Below, piece by piece: positions 1-7,124 of a stretch of DNA of 22,458 nucleotides. The notes under the pieces are model-generated. The model searched no databases and was not told where the DNA came from. It worked only from the letters and a program-made list of their open reading frames with translations. This stretch comes from an uncultured Lachnospiraceae bacterium (GTDB lineage Bacteria; Bacillota; Clostridia; Lachnospirales; Lachnospiraceae): positions 1 to 22,458 of the forward strand of contig CAJUOE010000056.1 in assembly GCA_910587895.1 (NCBI GenBank), read 5' to 3'. Within the stretch, counting starts at the first letter, position 1. Each line of letters starts with the position of its first letter. A program made the position numbers and the translations under genes.

Positions 1-1
1 G

Positions 2-634
2 GAAAATGATAAGGATTATACGTTTACGGTGGAGGGGATTGTTCCATATTCCGTGGGGTATTTTGCATTTATGGATATTGACAGTATGCGTGGGCTGATG
101 GGGGAAGATGACGGCTTTTACAATATTGTTTTTGCAGGCCGTTCTCTCGATATGGACAGCGAGCTGCTTTCTCATGTCCTTTCGAAAAGCGACGTTGAGA
201 AAAGCTCTTCGGTGTTTGTGGAACAGATGAAAGGCATGGTAATCATGCTGCTTTTCGTTTCCGCATTGATGTTTGCCGTCGTGATGTACTTGATGACGAA
301 GGTGATGATTGACCGCCTGGCAATCTCCATTTCCATGTTTAAGGTTTTTGGATACCGCAAAAAGGAGATCAGGAAACTATATCTGGACGGAAATTTTTAT
401 ATTGTTGCAGCAAGCATATTTGTGGGAATCCCATTGTCGAAAGCAATTATGGACAGTTTGTTTCCGTATTTGGTAGCGAATATTGCCTGTGGGATAAACC
501 TGGCGTTTTCCTGGCAGATGTATGCAGGAATTTTCCTGGGCGTGCTGATTTTATATTTCATGATTCACAGGATTCTTATGCGGCGGGTGAATAGGATTCT
601 TCCATCGGAGGTGTTGAAAACAAATAATGCTTGA
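2..634 (+). CDS. FtsX-like ABC transporter permease, C-terminal part (cut by window edge)
   Basis: The frame is open from the first bases of the window, so the gene begins upstream; the GTG at 29 is probably internal. The visible ~210 residues show a soluble stretch, then a hydrophobic helix (MVIMLLFVSALMFAVVMYLM), a cytoplasmic loop with FKVFGYRKKEIRKLYL, and two further hydrophobic helices. It ends in RVNRILPSEVLK. The 'K.fGYrk.ei' loop between helices and the 'r.i..i.pse.Lk' end are typical of MacB/FtsX-family permeases of ABC exporters that handle peptides or lipids, or serve in bacitracin-type sensing and resistance. Family assignment is firm, the substrate unknown. The next gene follows after 52 bases and may be cotranscribed. 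The ATP-binding partner, if adjacent, lies outside the window. Confidence 0.8.
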   Translation, partial: ENDKDYTFTVEGIVPYSVGYFAFMDIDSMRGLMGEDDGFYNIVFAGRSLDMDSELLSHVLSKSDVEKSSSVFVEQMKGMVIMLLFVSALMFAVVMYLMTKVMIDRLAISISMFKVFGYRKKEIRKLYLDGNFYIVAASIFVGIPLSKAIMDSLFPYLVANIACGINLAFSWQMYAGIFLGVLILYFMIHRILMRRVNRILPSEVLKTNNA

Positions 635-686
635 CAGGTTAGTTTATTAATAGCAAACTGATAGTATTCAGGATGGGAGGCAGGAT

Positions 687-1700
687 ATGAGATTTGACAA
701 TAAAACCCCGACAGATTTTCAATTGAACAGGAAGAATGTGATGAATTATAAAAAACCTGGCGTTATCATTGTGGTAATTGCCGCGCTTGCCTGTGTGATT
801 GCAGCAGTGTGTTTTGTCACAAATCCAATCACGTCCGTTTCCGATGAAAACGCGTCGTCTGAAAACGCATCTTTATCTGACACAGAATTTTCCGACATTA
901 TTTTCAGGACGAAAGAGAATGCTTTTGCATTTGGCAATCAGCAGATAACAGCGGAAGAGGAAAAGGTGATTAGAGAGGAAATTATCAAATCCAATGATGC
1001 CGGTTATCCAGAAGAATATGACGTTTCCTGCTGTAATTTTGTCAATCTGAAAAAGGTGGTCTCAGAAAAGGATGGGATTCAAACGGCAACATTTTATGGA
1101 TGGTCGTATTATGCACAATACAACTATGGGGAAGGCGGCCTGGAAGAGGTTGGCGGCTCTCATGTGCCGGAGGCGCTGACTTTCCAGGTAGACAAGGATG
1201 GATATCATCTGGAAGAATATTGGACGCCAGGGGATGGGGATGAATATTATACGGATATCCAGAAGAAATTTCCCGGGGATATTGTGCAGGACGCGATGGA
1301 TGGAGAGAAGTTTGTGTTGGAGCAGGTACAGGATTGCTACGCGCAGGCGATTTCCCAGGGGGATGTTGACACGGAGCCAATCATCGAGCGTCTCCTAGAG
1401 GAAATCTGCTCTGAAACGCCGGAGCAAAGCTCGAACCCACAGGATTATATAGACGCGCATGACTGGGAATACCGGGAGCTGAGTTTCTATGGCAGTTATA
1501 CGGTCAGCTATTGTGTCAGCCGTTTTGAGGCGGGAATGGAAACCGGGCTGGAAGGGCAGGTCATGGCAAGGATTATGGAAGAACTGCTGGGAACGAAGGG
1601 GAAACTTAATGTAAATGCAGGGCAGGCGTCCAACGGGCAGGAGTGGTATGATTCCCTGAAGGATGCTGCGCCGGAGTTTCTTAAGGACTTTGTTTCCTGA
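687..1700 (+). CDS. Membrane-anchored extracytoplasmic protein; resembles the C-terminal tail of BlaR1/M56 sensors without the protease
   Basis: 337 residues. ATG at 687 with GGGAGG six bases upstream. A basic N-terminus (RKNVMNYKKPG) precedes one transmembrane helix at about residues 25-46, rich in I/V/A and ending FVTNP. The rest is acidic, soluble and presumably outside the cell. From memory, the 'NVMNYKKPG + hydrophobic helix + TNP' block closely matches the junction after the metalloprotease domain in Firmicutes BlaR1/MecR1 (peptidase M56) proteins. Here the zinc-protease part with its HExxH motif is absent, and 52 bases upstream the permease ends, so no protease is encoded next to it. 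It could be a decayed M56 gene or a stand-alone sensor domain. Domain identity of the remaining ~290 residues is not recognised. Neighbours are an ABC permease fragment and an XRE regulator, a setting common for envelope-stress loci. Confidence 0.6.
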   Translation: MRFDNKTPTDFQLNRKNVMNYKKPGVIIVVIAALACVIAAVCFVTNPITSVSDENASSENASLSDTEFSDIIFRTKENAFAFGNQQITAEEEKVIREEIIKSNDAGYPEEYDVSCCNFVNLKKVVSEKDGIQTATFYGWSYYAQYNYGEGGLEEVGGSHVPEALTFQVDKDGYHLEEYWTPGDGDEYYTDIQKKFPGDIVQDAMDGEKFVLEQVQDCYAQAISQGDVDTEPIIERLLEEICSETPEQSSNPQDYIDAHDWEYRELSFYGSYTVSYCVSRFEAGMETGLEGQVMARIMEELLGTKGKLNVNAGQASNGQEWYDSLKDAAPEFLKDFVS

Positions 1701-1746
1701 TGCCACGCATAGTGGCAGAAAAACCTGCAATGCTACGGATAATTGC

Positions 1747-1775
1747 TTGTAATGTAAGCTACAGTTTCCTATACT
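1747..1775 (+). promoter_or_regulatory. Predicted sigma-A promoter of the XRE-DUF4097-like gene
   Basis: TTGTAA (1747-1752) and TATACT (1770-1775) are separated by exactly 17 bases, about 40 bases upstream of the GGAGG of the gene at 1822. The spacer holds TGTAAGCTACA (1753-1763), a small inverted repeat with TGTA/TACA arms, which could be an operator for the regulator itself. That operator role is a guess. Confidence 0.6.
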
Positions 1776-1821
1776 GGGGGAAAAAGAGGCATGAGCTGTA
1801 TCAAAGACAGGAGGAGATTAG

Positions 1822-2703
1822 ATGGCATTTGCAGAAAAATTAAAGACGCTCCGCAAGCAGGCGGGCATGTCGCAGGAGAAACTTGCGGAAAAACTTAACG
1901 TATCCAGGCAGGCGGTTACGAAATGGGAGACAGAGGCAGGAATTCCCGATATTGAAAATATTATGGCTGTCTCGGCATTATTTGGCGTTTCCATAGATGT
2001 GCTTCTGGGGAACGAACAGGTGGCAGTTAAACAGCAGGACTATTTATTTGAGAGTGTCACGGAATATGATATTGATGAACCGAAACGCTACGACATGAAG
2101 TTTGGCGGGGCAAGGAAGCTGACATTATCAGGATATGATGGGGAGAAGATTCGTGTCCGCCTGGTTTCCAATACTTTGCAGACCTTGCAGAGTGATTTCA
2201 AGGTGCGAATCGACGATATTAAGAAACGGATTGATGTGGATGTAAACCGTAAAAACGGCGTGACAGAGGCCGCCGCAAAGGAGGCAGTGATTATTTTTGT
2301 CCAGGTTCCATCGCCCTATATGGGGAAAATAGAGCTGGCAGCCAATGCAAAGGAAGTTATCGTGGATTCGCTGGACTGTGAAAGCGTGGAGCTGGATGTA
2401 AAGGCATCGAATATCTTGCTGGAAAATGTGAAAGGGACTGTGGAAATCAACTGCAATCTCGATATGGACGTGGTATGTAATTCCCTCAATGGTGAAATAA
2501 ATATCAATCAGGTATCGGCGACTTCCAGGCTCTGCATTCCGGCGGGAACTGCCTTTACAGCTGTAACAAAAGGAATCGGAACGAACATTTTCTACGAAAG
2601 GAATGGAGAACGTGCTGAGAGGTTTGACGTGCTGGACGCAGATAACATCATTGAGATTAACGGTGTCAGGAGCGAACTTGTTATCTATGAGGGAGAGGTG
2701 TGA
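1822..2703 (+). CDS. XRE-family transcriptional regulator with C-terminal DUF4097-like beta-rich domain
   Basis: 293 residues. ATG at 1822 follows AGGAGGAG with good spacing. Residues 5-62 are a Cro/C1-type helix-turn-helix: MSQEKLAEKLNVSRQAVTKW is the classic recognition block, followed by PDIENIMAVSALFGVSID. Residues ~80-290 are a repetitive beta-strand region (SVELDVKASNILLENVKGTVEINC and similar rungs) of the kind annotated DUF4097, a putative adhesin-like beta-solenoid. No transmembrane helix or signal peptide is visible, so the beta domain is probably cytoplasmic and may bind a ligand or oligomerise. It has its own promoter (1747-1775). Regulatory target unknown; the neighbouring permease and M56-like genes are the obvious candidates. 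HTH assignment is certain, the beta-domain family name likely. Confidence 0.85.
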   Translation: MAFAEKLKTLRKQAGMSQEKLAEKLNVSRQAVTKWETEAGIPDIENIMAVSALFGVSIDVLLGNEQVAVKQQDYLFESVTEYDIDEPKRYDMKFGGARKLTLSGYDGEKIRVRLVSNTLQTLQSDFKVRIDDIKKRIDVDVNRKNGVTEAAAKEAVIIFVQVPSPYMGKIELAANAKEVIVDSLDCESVELDVKASNILLENVKGTVEINCNLDMDVVCNSLNGEININQVSATSRLCIPAGTAFTAVTKGIGTNIFYERNGERAERFDVLDADNIIEINGVRSELVIYEGEV

Positions 2704-2729
2704 TAGAGAATTTTTCTATCAGCCAGTGT

Positions 2730-2757
2730 TAAAATTTTCCATAATTCCGTCCGATAA
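2730..2757 (+). promoter_or_regulatory. Candidate sigma-D (sigma-28, flagellar-type) promoter
   Basis: TAAA at 2730-2733 and TCCGATAA at 2750-2757 are separated by 16 bases. The established sigma-28 consensus is TAAA, ~15 bases, GCCGATAA, so the match is complete in the -35 and seven of eight in the -10 with one extra spacer base. It would start transcription near 2763, 60-70 bases upstream of the gene at 2832. I see no comparably good sigma-A promoter in this gap. Confidence 0.45.
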
Positions 2758-2831
2758 ATAAAATATAGGTATGCAAAACAGCATTAGTTTGTATAGAAAT
2801 GGATTTCAGGATAGTTTCAGGGAGGAATACT

Positions 2832-3533
2832 ATGGCGATGGAGATTACAAACGATTATATCAGCCGTGCGATGCAGAGTATGGCAAAGAACCATGCAGTA
2901 GCTACAGGCGGCATGAAAGATTCAGACCGTGCAAAGGCATCAGGCTATGTGGAAAAGTATGCAGATCAGGCGGCGAAAGGATCGGAAAACAACCGGACTG
3001 GTCATGCGCATAAGGCAGACCTGGCAGCCGTTTACACCAGCAGCGTCCGCAATCAGTCACAGCGCCTTGCGGATTATGCCCGCGAACTGGCCAAGCTTGC
3101 CCCCAGCGTGCAGATGAGGGTTGGAACTACGATTCCTTCTGGCAGGAGCGGCAAGACGTTGACGATAAATCCCAGTCTTCTGAATAAGATGCAGCATGAC
3201 CCCAAACAGGCACAGGATACGAAAGATATGATAAAGGGCGTGGAATTTATCACAAAATTTGTGGACGGTCTTTATAAATCCACGGGCAAGGTGCTGCTCT
3301 ACCGGCACAGCTATATTGATGCAGAGGGCAAGTACCGCTGTTTTTCACGCGTCAAGGATGTCAGGGGCGAGAAGATGAGTGCAACGCTTCGCAAGCAGAG
3401 GCAGAAAAATTCACAGAACCTGATTGCCAAGACGAAGGCCAAAGCGGTAAAGAAGAGAAAACAGGCGCAGAACCTGCAGGCGAAGGCAAGAACGAAAGCA
3501 AGAGCTGGTACGAAAGTAAATATAAGGTTGTAG
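2832..3533 (+). CDS. Protein of unknown function with lysine/arginine-rich tail (possibly DUF6033-like)
   Basis: 233 residues. The start at 2832 is chosen because GGAGG (2821-2825) sits six bases upstream; an in-frame ATG at 2799 has no ribosome-binding site. There is no signal peptide or membrane helix. Residues ~1-60 are polar and alanine-rich; the middle includes KVLLYRHSYIDAEGKYR, a block I associate tentatively with Lachnospiraceae DUF6033 proteins. The last ~55 residues are very basic and contain an imperfect repeat (NLIAKTKAKA and NLQAKARTKA), which suggests nucleic-acid or polyanion binding, or simply a disordered tail. The gene is monocistronic: a sigma-28-like promoter lies upstream (2730-2757) and a terminator directly follows. 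If that promoter is real, the gene belongs to the motility regulon. No function can be assigned from sequence alone. Confidence 0.75.
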   Translation: MAMEITNDYISRAMQSMAKNHAVATGGMKDSDRAKASGYVEKYADQAAKGSENNRTGHAHKADLAAVYTSSVRNQSQRLADYARELAKLAPSVQMRVGTTIPSGRSGKTLTINPSLLNKMQHDPKQAQDTKDMIKGVEFITKFVDGLYKSTGKVLLYRHSYIDAEGKYRCFSRVKDVRGEKMSATLRKQRQKNSQNLIAKTKAKAVKKRKQAQNLQAKARTKARAGTKVNIRL

Positions 3534-3561
3534 AGGATAGCTGATATCAGTTATCCTTTTT
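3534..3561 (+). terminator. Rho-independent terminator
   Basis: AGGATAGCTG (3534-3543) pairs with CAGTTATCCT (3548-3557) through a four-base loop, ten pairs with one G-T, followed directly by a T run to 3561. It begins one base after the stop codon of the upstream gene and separates that gene from the operon starting at 3642. Confidence 0.85.
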
Positions 3562-3574
3562 CAATTTTGCGACA

Positions 3575-3603
3575 TTGACACATGCTTTAGAATCATTTAT
3601 ACT
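3575..3603 (+). promoter_or_regulatory. Sigma-A promoter of the FkbH-MBOAT operon
   Basis: Perfect -35 TTGACA (3575-3580), 17-base spacer, and TATACT (3598-3603). Predicted start near 3610, then AAAGGG (3628-3633) and the ATG at 3642. No operator is evident, so the operon appears to be driven by a strong housekeeping promoter. Confidence 0.85.
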
Positions 3604-3641
3604 TACAGCTATACTTATGAAAATTATAAAGGGAAAATATT

Positions 3642-5435
3642 ATGCGAGAACTGGAATATCCATTCGATTCAGAAATGGTTAGAAGTAAGAAGAAAAGATT
3701 AAGAAGGCAGTTGTTAGAGGATGCTGCCTCGAATTTTATCGAAAAAAAGATTGCCATACTGGGCGGGGAGACGACACAGGACATAAAACTGATGCTGGAG
3801 CTGTTCCTGTTAAATTATGGGATAAAACCTTCATTCTGGGAATCAGAATATAACCAGTGGTATGAGGACGGTATGTTTCCGAATCCTGATTTGGAGGAAT
3901 TTGAACCGGATCTTATTTATGTCTGTACCTGCATCAGGAATATCACAGACTTTCCAGATATTTCAGATACGAAGGAAATGGTGGAGGAAAAAAGGCTGGC
4001 TGTCATCAATAAATTTATCGGAATGTGGCAGCATCTCTCGAACACCTATCAATGCCCTGTTATCCAGAATAATTTTGAATATCCGTTTTTCCGGCTGATG
4101 GGAAATAAGGACGCCAGTGACATACATGGGCGCGTTAATTTTGTGACAATGCTGAATTGTTCCTTTTATGAGTATGCCCAGGCGAATGACAATTTCTATA
4201 TCTGCGACGTGAATTACCTGTCGGCTTCTTATGGCCTGGAGAAATGGGCGGATCCTTATTACTGGCATATGTATAAATATGCGGTTGCCGTGCCTGCCAT
4301 TCCATATTTGTCGTTCAATGTGGCAAATATCATCAAGTCCATTTATGGTAAAAATAAAAAAGCGTTTAACCTTGATTTGGACAATACCCTCTGGGGTGGA
4401 ATTGTGGGGGACGATGGAGCTGAAAATATAGAAATTGGGCAGGAGACGGCGCTTGCGCAGACATACAGTGAGTTTCAGGACTATTTGAAATTGCACAAAC
4501 AGTTAGGCGTTCTCTTAACGGTCAATTCCAAAAATGACGAGGAGAACGCGCTGGCGGGTCTTGAGCGCCCGGATAGCGTTTTGCATAAAGATGACTTTGT
4601 CAATATAAAGGCCAACTGGAATCCCAAAAGCCAGAACCTGGCCGAGACGGCGAAGGAGATGGTTCTTTTGCCGGAAAGTTTTGTCTTTGTAGACGATAAC
4701 CCGGCAGAAAGGGCAATTATCGAGGCCCAGGTACCGGGGGTTGCCATTCCTGAAATAGAAGGCGTGGAGCACTATATCCAGACCCTGGATAAAGCCGGTT
4801 ATTTTGAGGTTACTTCCCTGTCGCAGGATGACCTTAAGAGAACGGAAATGTATCGGGAGAATGCGAAGAGGAATCAGTTACAGGCTTCATTTACCAATTA
4901 TGAAGATTATTTAAAGTCCCTGGAGATGAAAGGGGAGATTCAGGGTTTCGCTCCTATGTATATGTCGCGGATTGCCCAGCTTACAAATAAGAGCAATCAA
5001 TTTAACCTTACGACCAAAAGATACAGCCAGAGTGATATTGAGGATGTGGCAAAGGATTCACAGCACATTACTTTATATGGCAAACTCGGCGACAAGTTTG
5101 GGGATAACGGCGTTGTAAGCGTCGTGATTGGCAGGATTGACGGAGCTGGCAGGGATGAGCTGCATATGGAATTGTGGCTGATGAGCTGTCGCGTGTTGAA
5201 ACGCGAGATGGAATTTGCCATGATGGATGCGCTTGTGGACAAGGCGAAGGAGATCGGAATTAAGAAGATTGTTGGTTATTATTACCCGACAGCGAAAAAT
5301 GCCATGGTGAAAGATTTTTACAGCTTGCAGGGATTTACGAAGATAGAAGAGGATGAGGAAGGCAACACTGTCTGGGAATTTCTCATTCCGGATAATTATG
5401 AGAAGAAACAACACGTCATTGAGGTTGAGGGATAG
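3642..5435 (+). CDS. FkbH-like HAD-IIIC family protein (predicted glyceryl-ACP-forming enzyme)
   Basis: 597 residues. Three regions are visible: an N-terminal SGNH-like part (~35-235, starting KKIAILGGETT), a HAD-IIIC/FkbH domain (~238-370) and a GNAT-like acetyltransferase fold (~430-590). HAD motif I is LDLDNTLWGG (244-253) with Asp245 and Asp247; the later acidic motif is VFVDDNPAER (348-357). Characterised FkbH proteins take D-1,3-bisphosphoglycerate, remove phosphate and place a glyceryl unit on an acyl carrier protein. An ACP lies in the same operon (8490-8732), which supports that role. Oddity: the 'CSKN' motif I recall from polyketide FkbH domains reads NSKN here (Asn295). First gene of the operon, ATG with AAAGGG eight bases upstream; two bases separate it from the next gene. 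Family certain; substrate inferred. Confidence 0.88.
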   Translation: MRELEYPFDSEMVRSKKKRLRRQLLEDAASNFIEKKIAILGGETTQDIKLMLELFLLNYGIKPSFWESEYNQWYEDGMFPNPDLEEFEPDLIYVCTCIRNITDFPDISDTKEMVEEKRLAVINKFIGMWQHLSNTYQCPVIQNNFEYPFFRLMGNKDASDIHGRVNFVTMLNCSFYEYAQANDNFYICDVNYLSASYGLEKWADPYYWHMYKYAVAVPAIPYLSFNVANIIKSIYGKNKKAFNLDLDNTLWGGIVGDDGAENIEIGQETALAQTYSEFQDYLKLHKQLGVLLTVNSKNDEENALAGLERPDSVLHKDDFVNIKANWNPKSQNLAETAKEMVLLPESFVFVDDNPAERAIIEAQVPGVAIPEIEGVEHYIQTLDKAGYFEVTSLSQDDLKRTEMYRENAKRNQLQASFTNYEDYLKSLEMKGEIQGFAPMYMSRIAQLTNKSNQFNLTTKRYSQSDIEDVAKDSQHITLYGKLGDKFGDNGVVSVVIGRIDGAGRDELHMELWLMSCRVLKREMEFAMMDALVDKAKEIGIKKIVGYYYPTAKNAMVKDFYSLQGFTKIEEDEEGNTVWEFLIPDNYEKKQHVIEVEG

Positions 5436-5437
5436 GG

Positions 5438-6295
5438 ATGAAGGAACCGATGAATGCAGTTATGTTAAGAAATGGAGTGGAAATTCCGCAGGTGGGACTT
5501 GGCACATGGCAGATCACAGATCGGGAACTGATGAAATCCATCATAGGGAATGCATATGAATGTGGATACCGGTTGCTAGACACTGCGGCGGCGTATAGCA
5601 ATGAGATAGCGCTGGCGAAGGCAATCTCATCTGCTGCTATTCCCAGGAATGAACTGTTTCTATCAGACAAAGCCTGGAATACAAGCCGCGGCTTTTCGCC
5701 AGTCCAGGAGGCGTGCAGGAAATCTTTAAAAAAACTTAAAACAGATTATTTTGACTTATATCTGATTCACTGGCCGGCATCGAAGAAACTGCACCCTGAT
5801 TGGGAAGAGCTAAATGCGGAGACCTGGCGTGGCATGGAGCAGCTATATAGAGACGGCCTTGTCAGGGCGATTGGCGTCTGTAACTTTAAGGTTCATCATT
5901 TGGAAACGTTAAAAAAGACGGCGCAGGTTATGCCTTTTGTGAACCAGGTAGAATGCCATCCAGGGATGAACCAGCAGGAGATTGTCGATTATTGCAATGA
6001 TAATGATATAAAGGTAGAGGCGAGCAGTCCGTTGGGAAACGGACAGATTTTAAGCCATCCGCAGCTGAAGGAAATAGCAGACAGCAAACATAAGACGGCT
6101 GCCCAGGTATGCGGGCGATGGGGAATTCAAAAAGGTTTCATCATAATCCCTAAGACATCCAATGTCAGCAGGTTGCGTGAGAATATAGACATTTTTGATT
6201 TTGCCCTTACGGAAGAAGAAATGTCAGTGATTGACGGGATGCCATATTGCGGTGGGATTGGAATTGATTCGGACGAGGTGATTGAATTTGGCTAA
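5438..6295 (+). CDS. Aldo/keto reductase
   Basis: 285 residues, normal length for the family. The catalytic tetrad is visible: Asp48 and Tyr53 in LLDTAAAYSNE, Lys78 in LFLSDKAW and His111 in LYLIHWPA. The NADPH-binding end IIIPKTSNVSRLREN is also present. It reduces an aldehyde or ketone with NAD(P)H in the cytoplasm. The start lies two bases after the upstream stop and its end overlaps the next gene, so it is translationally coupled in the FkbH-ACP-MBOAT operon. In that context it may reduce a carbonyl on the carrier-bound acyl group or a precursor sugar. The family is certain, the substrate unknown; a general detoxifying role cannot be excluded. Confidence 0.92.
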   Translation: MKEPMNAVMLRNGVEIPQVGLGTWQITDRELMKSIIGNAYECGYRLLDTAAAYSNEIALAKAISSAAIPRNELFLSDKAWNTSRGFSPVQEACRKSLKKLKTDYFDLYLIHWPASKKLHPDWEELNAETWRGMEQLYRDGLVRAIGVCNFKVHHLETLKKTAQVMPFVNQVECHPGMNQQEIVDYCNDNDIKVEASSPLGNGQILSHPQLKEIADSKHKTAAQVCGRWGIQKGFIIIPKTSNVSRLRENIDIFDFALTEEEMSVIDGMPYCGGIGIDSDEVIEFG

Positions 6296-7121
6296 CAGCA
6301 TAGAGGAAATAAAAGAATTATCCGCATTAAGGAAGAAAATATTTATTACGGGATACAAGGGCGGCATGGCGCATCTTGCCTCCTGTTATTCCTGTCTGGA
6401 GATGCTGTACGCCTTGTATTTGAAAGGCGTGCTCAAATACGATCCGGCAAATGCCAGATGGAAGGACAGGGACAGGTTCATACTCAGCAAGGGCCATGCG
6501 GGGCTTGCTCTGTACGGCGTCTTGATGAAGGCAGGACTGATTGACGAGAAAATATATGATTCTTACCTCATGGAAGGGTCTTTGATAGGAGGAGAGCCAT
6601 GCATGAGGGACAGTGAATGGATTGAGGCGACTACCGGTTCGCTGGGACATGGCCTGTCTATGGGCATGGGCATGGCGATGGCTCTCAAAGCGGAGAAAAG
6701 TCCTGCAAAAGTATACGTAATGCTTGGAGATGGAGAGTGCGAGGAGGGAACCATATGGGAAACCGTGATGACAGCTCCGGCATTCGGGCTGGATAACCTG
6801 ATCGCAATTTTAGACTGCAACGACATCCAGAAAATGGATTTTATAGAGAAAACAATCGGTACGGCAAACTGGAAAGAAAGATGGGAATCTTTTGGCTGGG
6901 AAACGGATGAAACAGACGGCCATGATATGGAGGCGTTTGTGGAGACATTGGCCAGGAGCTCCAATTCAGGGAAACCAAAGTTAGTAATTGCCCACACAGT
7001 GAAAGGAAAAGGAGTTTCCATTATGGAAAATAATCCCAATTGGCATTTTAAGCTTCCTGGAAGAAAAGAGTTAAAAGTGTTCAAAGAAGAGTTGGGAATC
7101 ATGGACTCGGAATTGGAGTAG
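6288..7121 (+). CDS. Transketolase, N-terminal subunit (ThDP pyrophosphate-binding half)
   Basis: 277 residues from TTG 6288. That start is preferred over TTG 6282 because GAGG (6275-6278) is nine bases from it and only three from the other; no ATG is available. It overlaps the reductase stop by eight bases. The ThDP/metal motif is GDGECEEGTIWE (148-159) with Asn178 in AILDCNDIQ completing it. SKGHAGLALY (67-76) and TTGSLGHGLSMGMGMA match the transketolase cofactor pocket. With the next gene it forms a two-subunit transketolase that moves a two-carbon ketol unit between sugar phosphates. Its location with an ACP and FkbH suggests a dedicated substrate, by analogy with ThDP enzymes that deliver a glycolyl unit to an ACP in quinocarcin/naphthyridinomycin pathways; this is inference. 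Confidence 0.9.
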   Translation: MANSIEEIKELSALRKKIFITGYKGGMAHLASCYSCLEMLYALYLKGVLKYDPANARWKDRDRFILSKGHAGLALYGVLMKAGLIDEKIYDSYLMEGSLIGGEPCMRDSEWIEATTGSLGHGLSMGMGMAMALKAEKSPAKVYVMLGDGECEEGTIWETVMTAPAFGLDNLIAILDCNDIQKMDFIEKTIGTANWKERWESFGWETDETDGHDMEAFVETLARSSNSGKPKLVIAHTVKGKGVSIMENNPNWHFKLPGRKELKVFKEELGIMDSELE

Positions 7122-7124
7122 GGA

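Noticed and set aside
1701..1717. Perfect small hairpin TGCCAC-GCATA-GTGGCA just after the stop at 1700, considered as a terminator
   Set aside because: It is followed by an A run on the + strand and by no T run on the - strand, so it does not fit a rho-independent terminator.
2701..2721. TGATAGA/TCTATCA stem over the stop codon of the XRE-DUF4097-like gene
   Set aside because: Short AT-rich stem without a following T run; weak as a terminator.
3963..4496. 177-residue - strand open frame inside the FkbH-like gene
   Set aside because: Antisense shadow of a gene with clear motifs; no recognisable domain.
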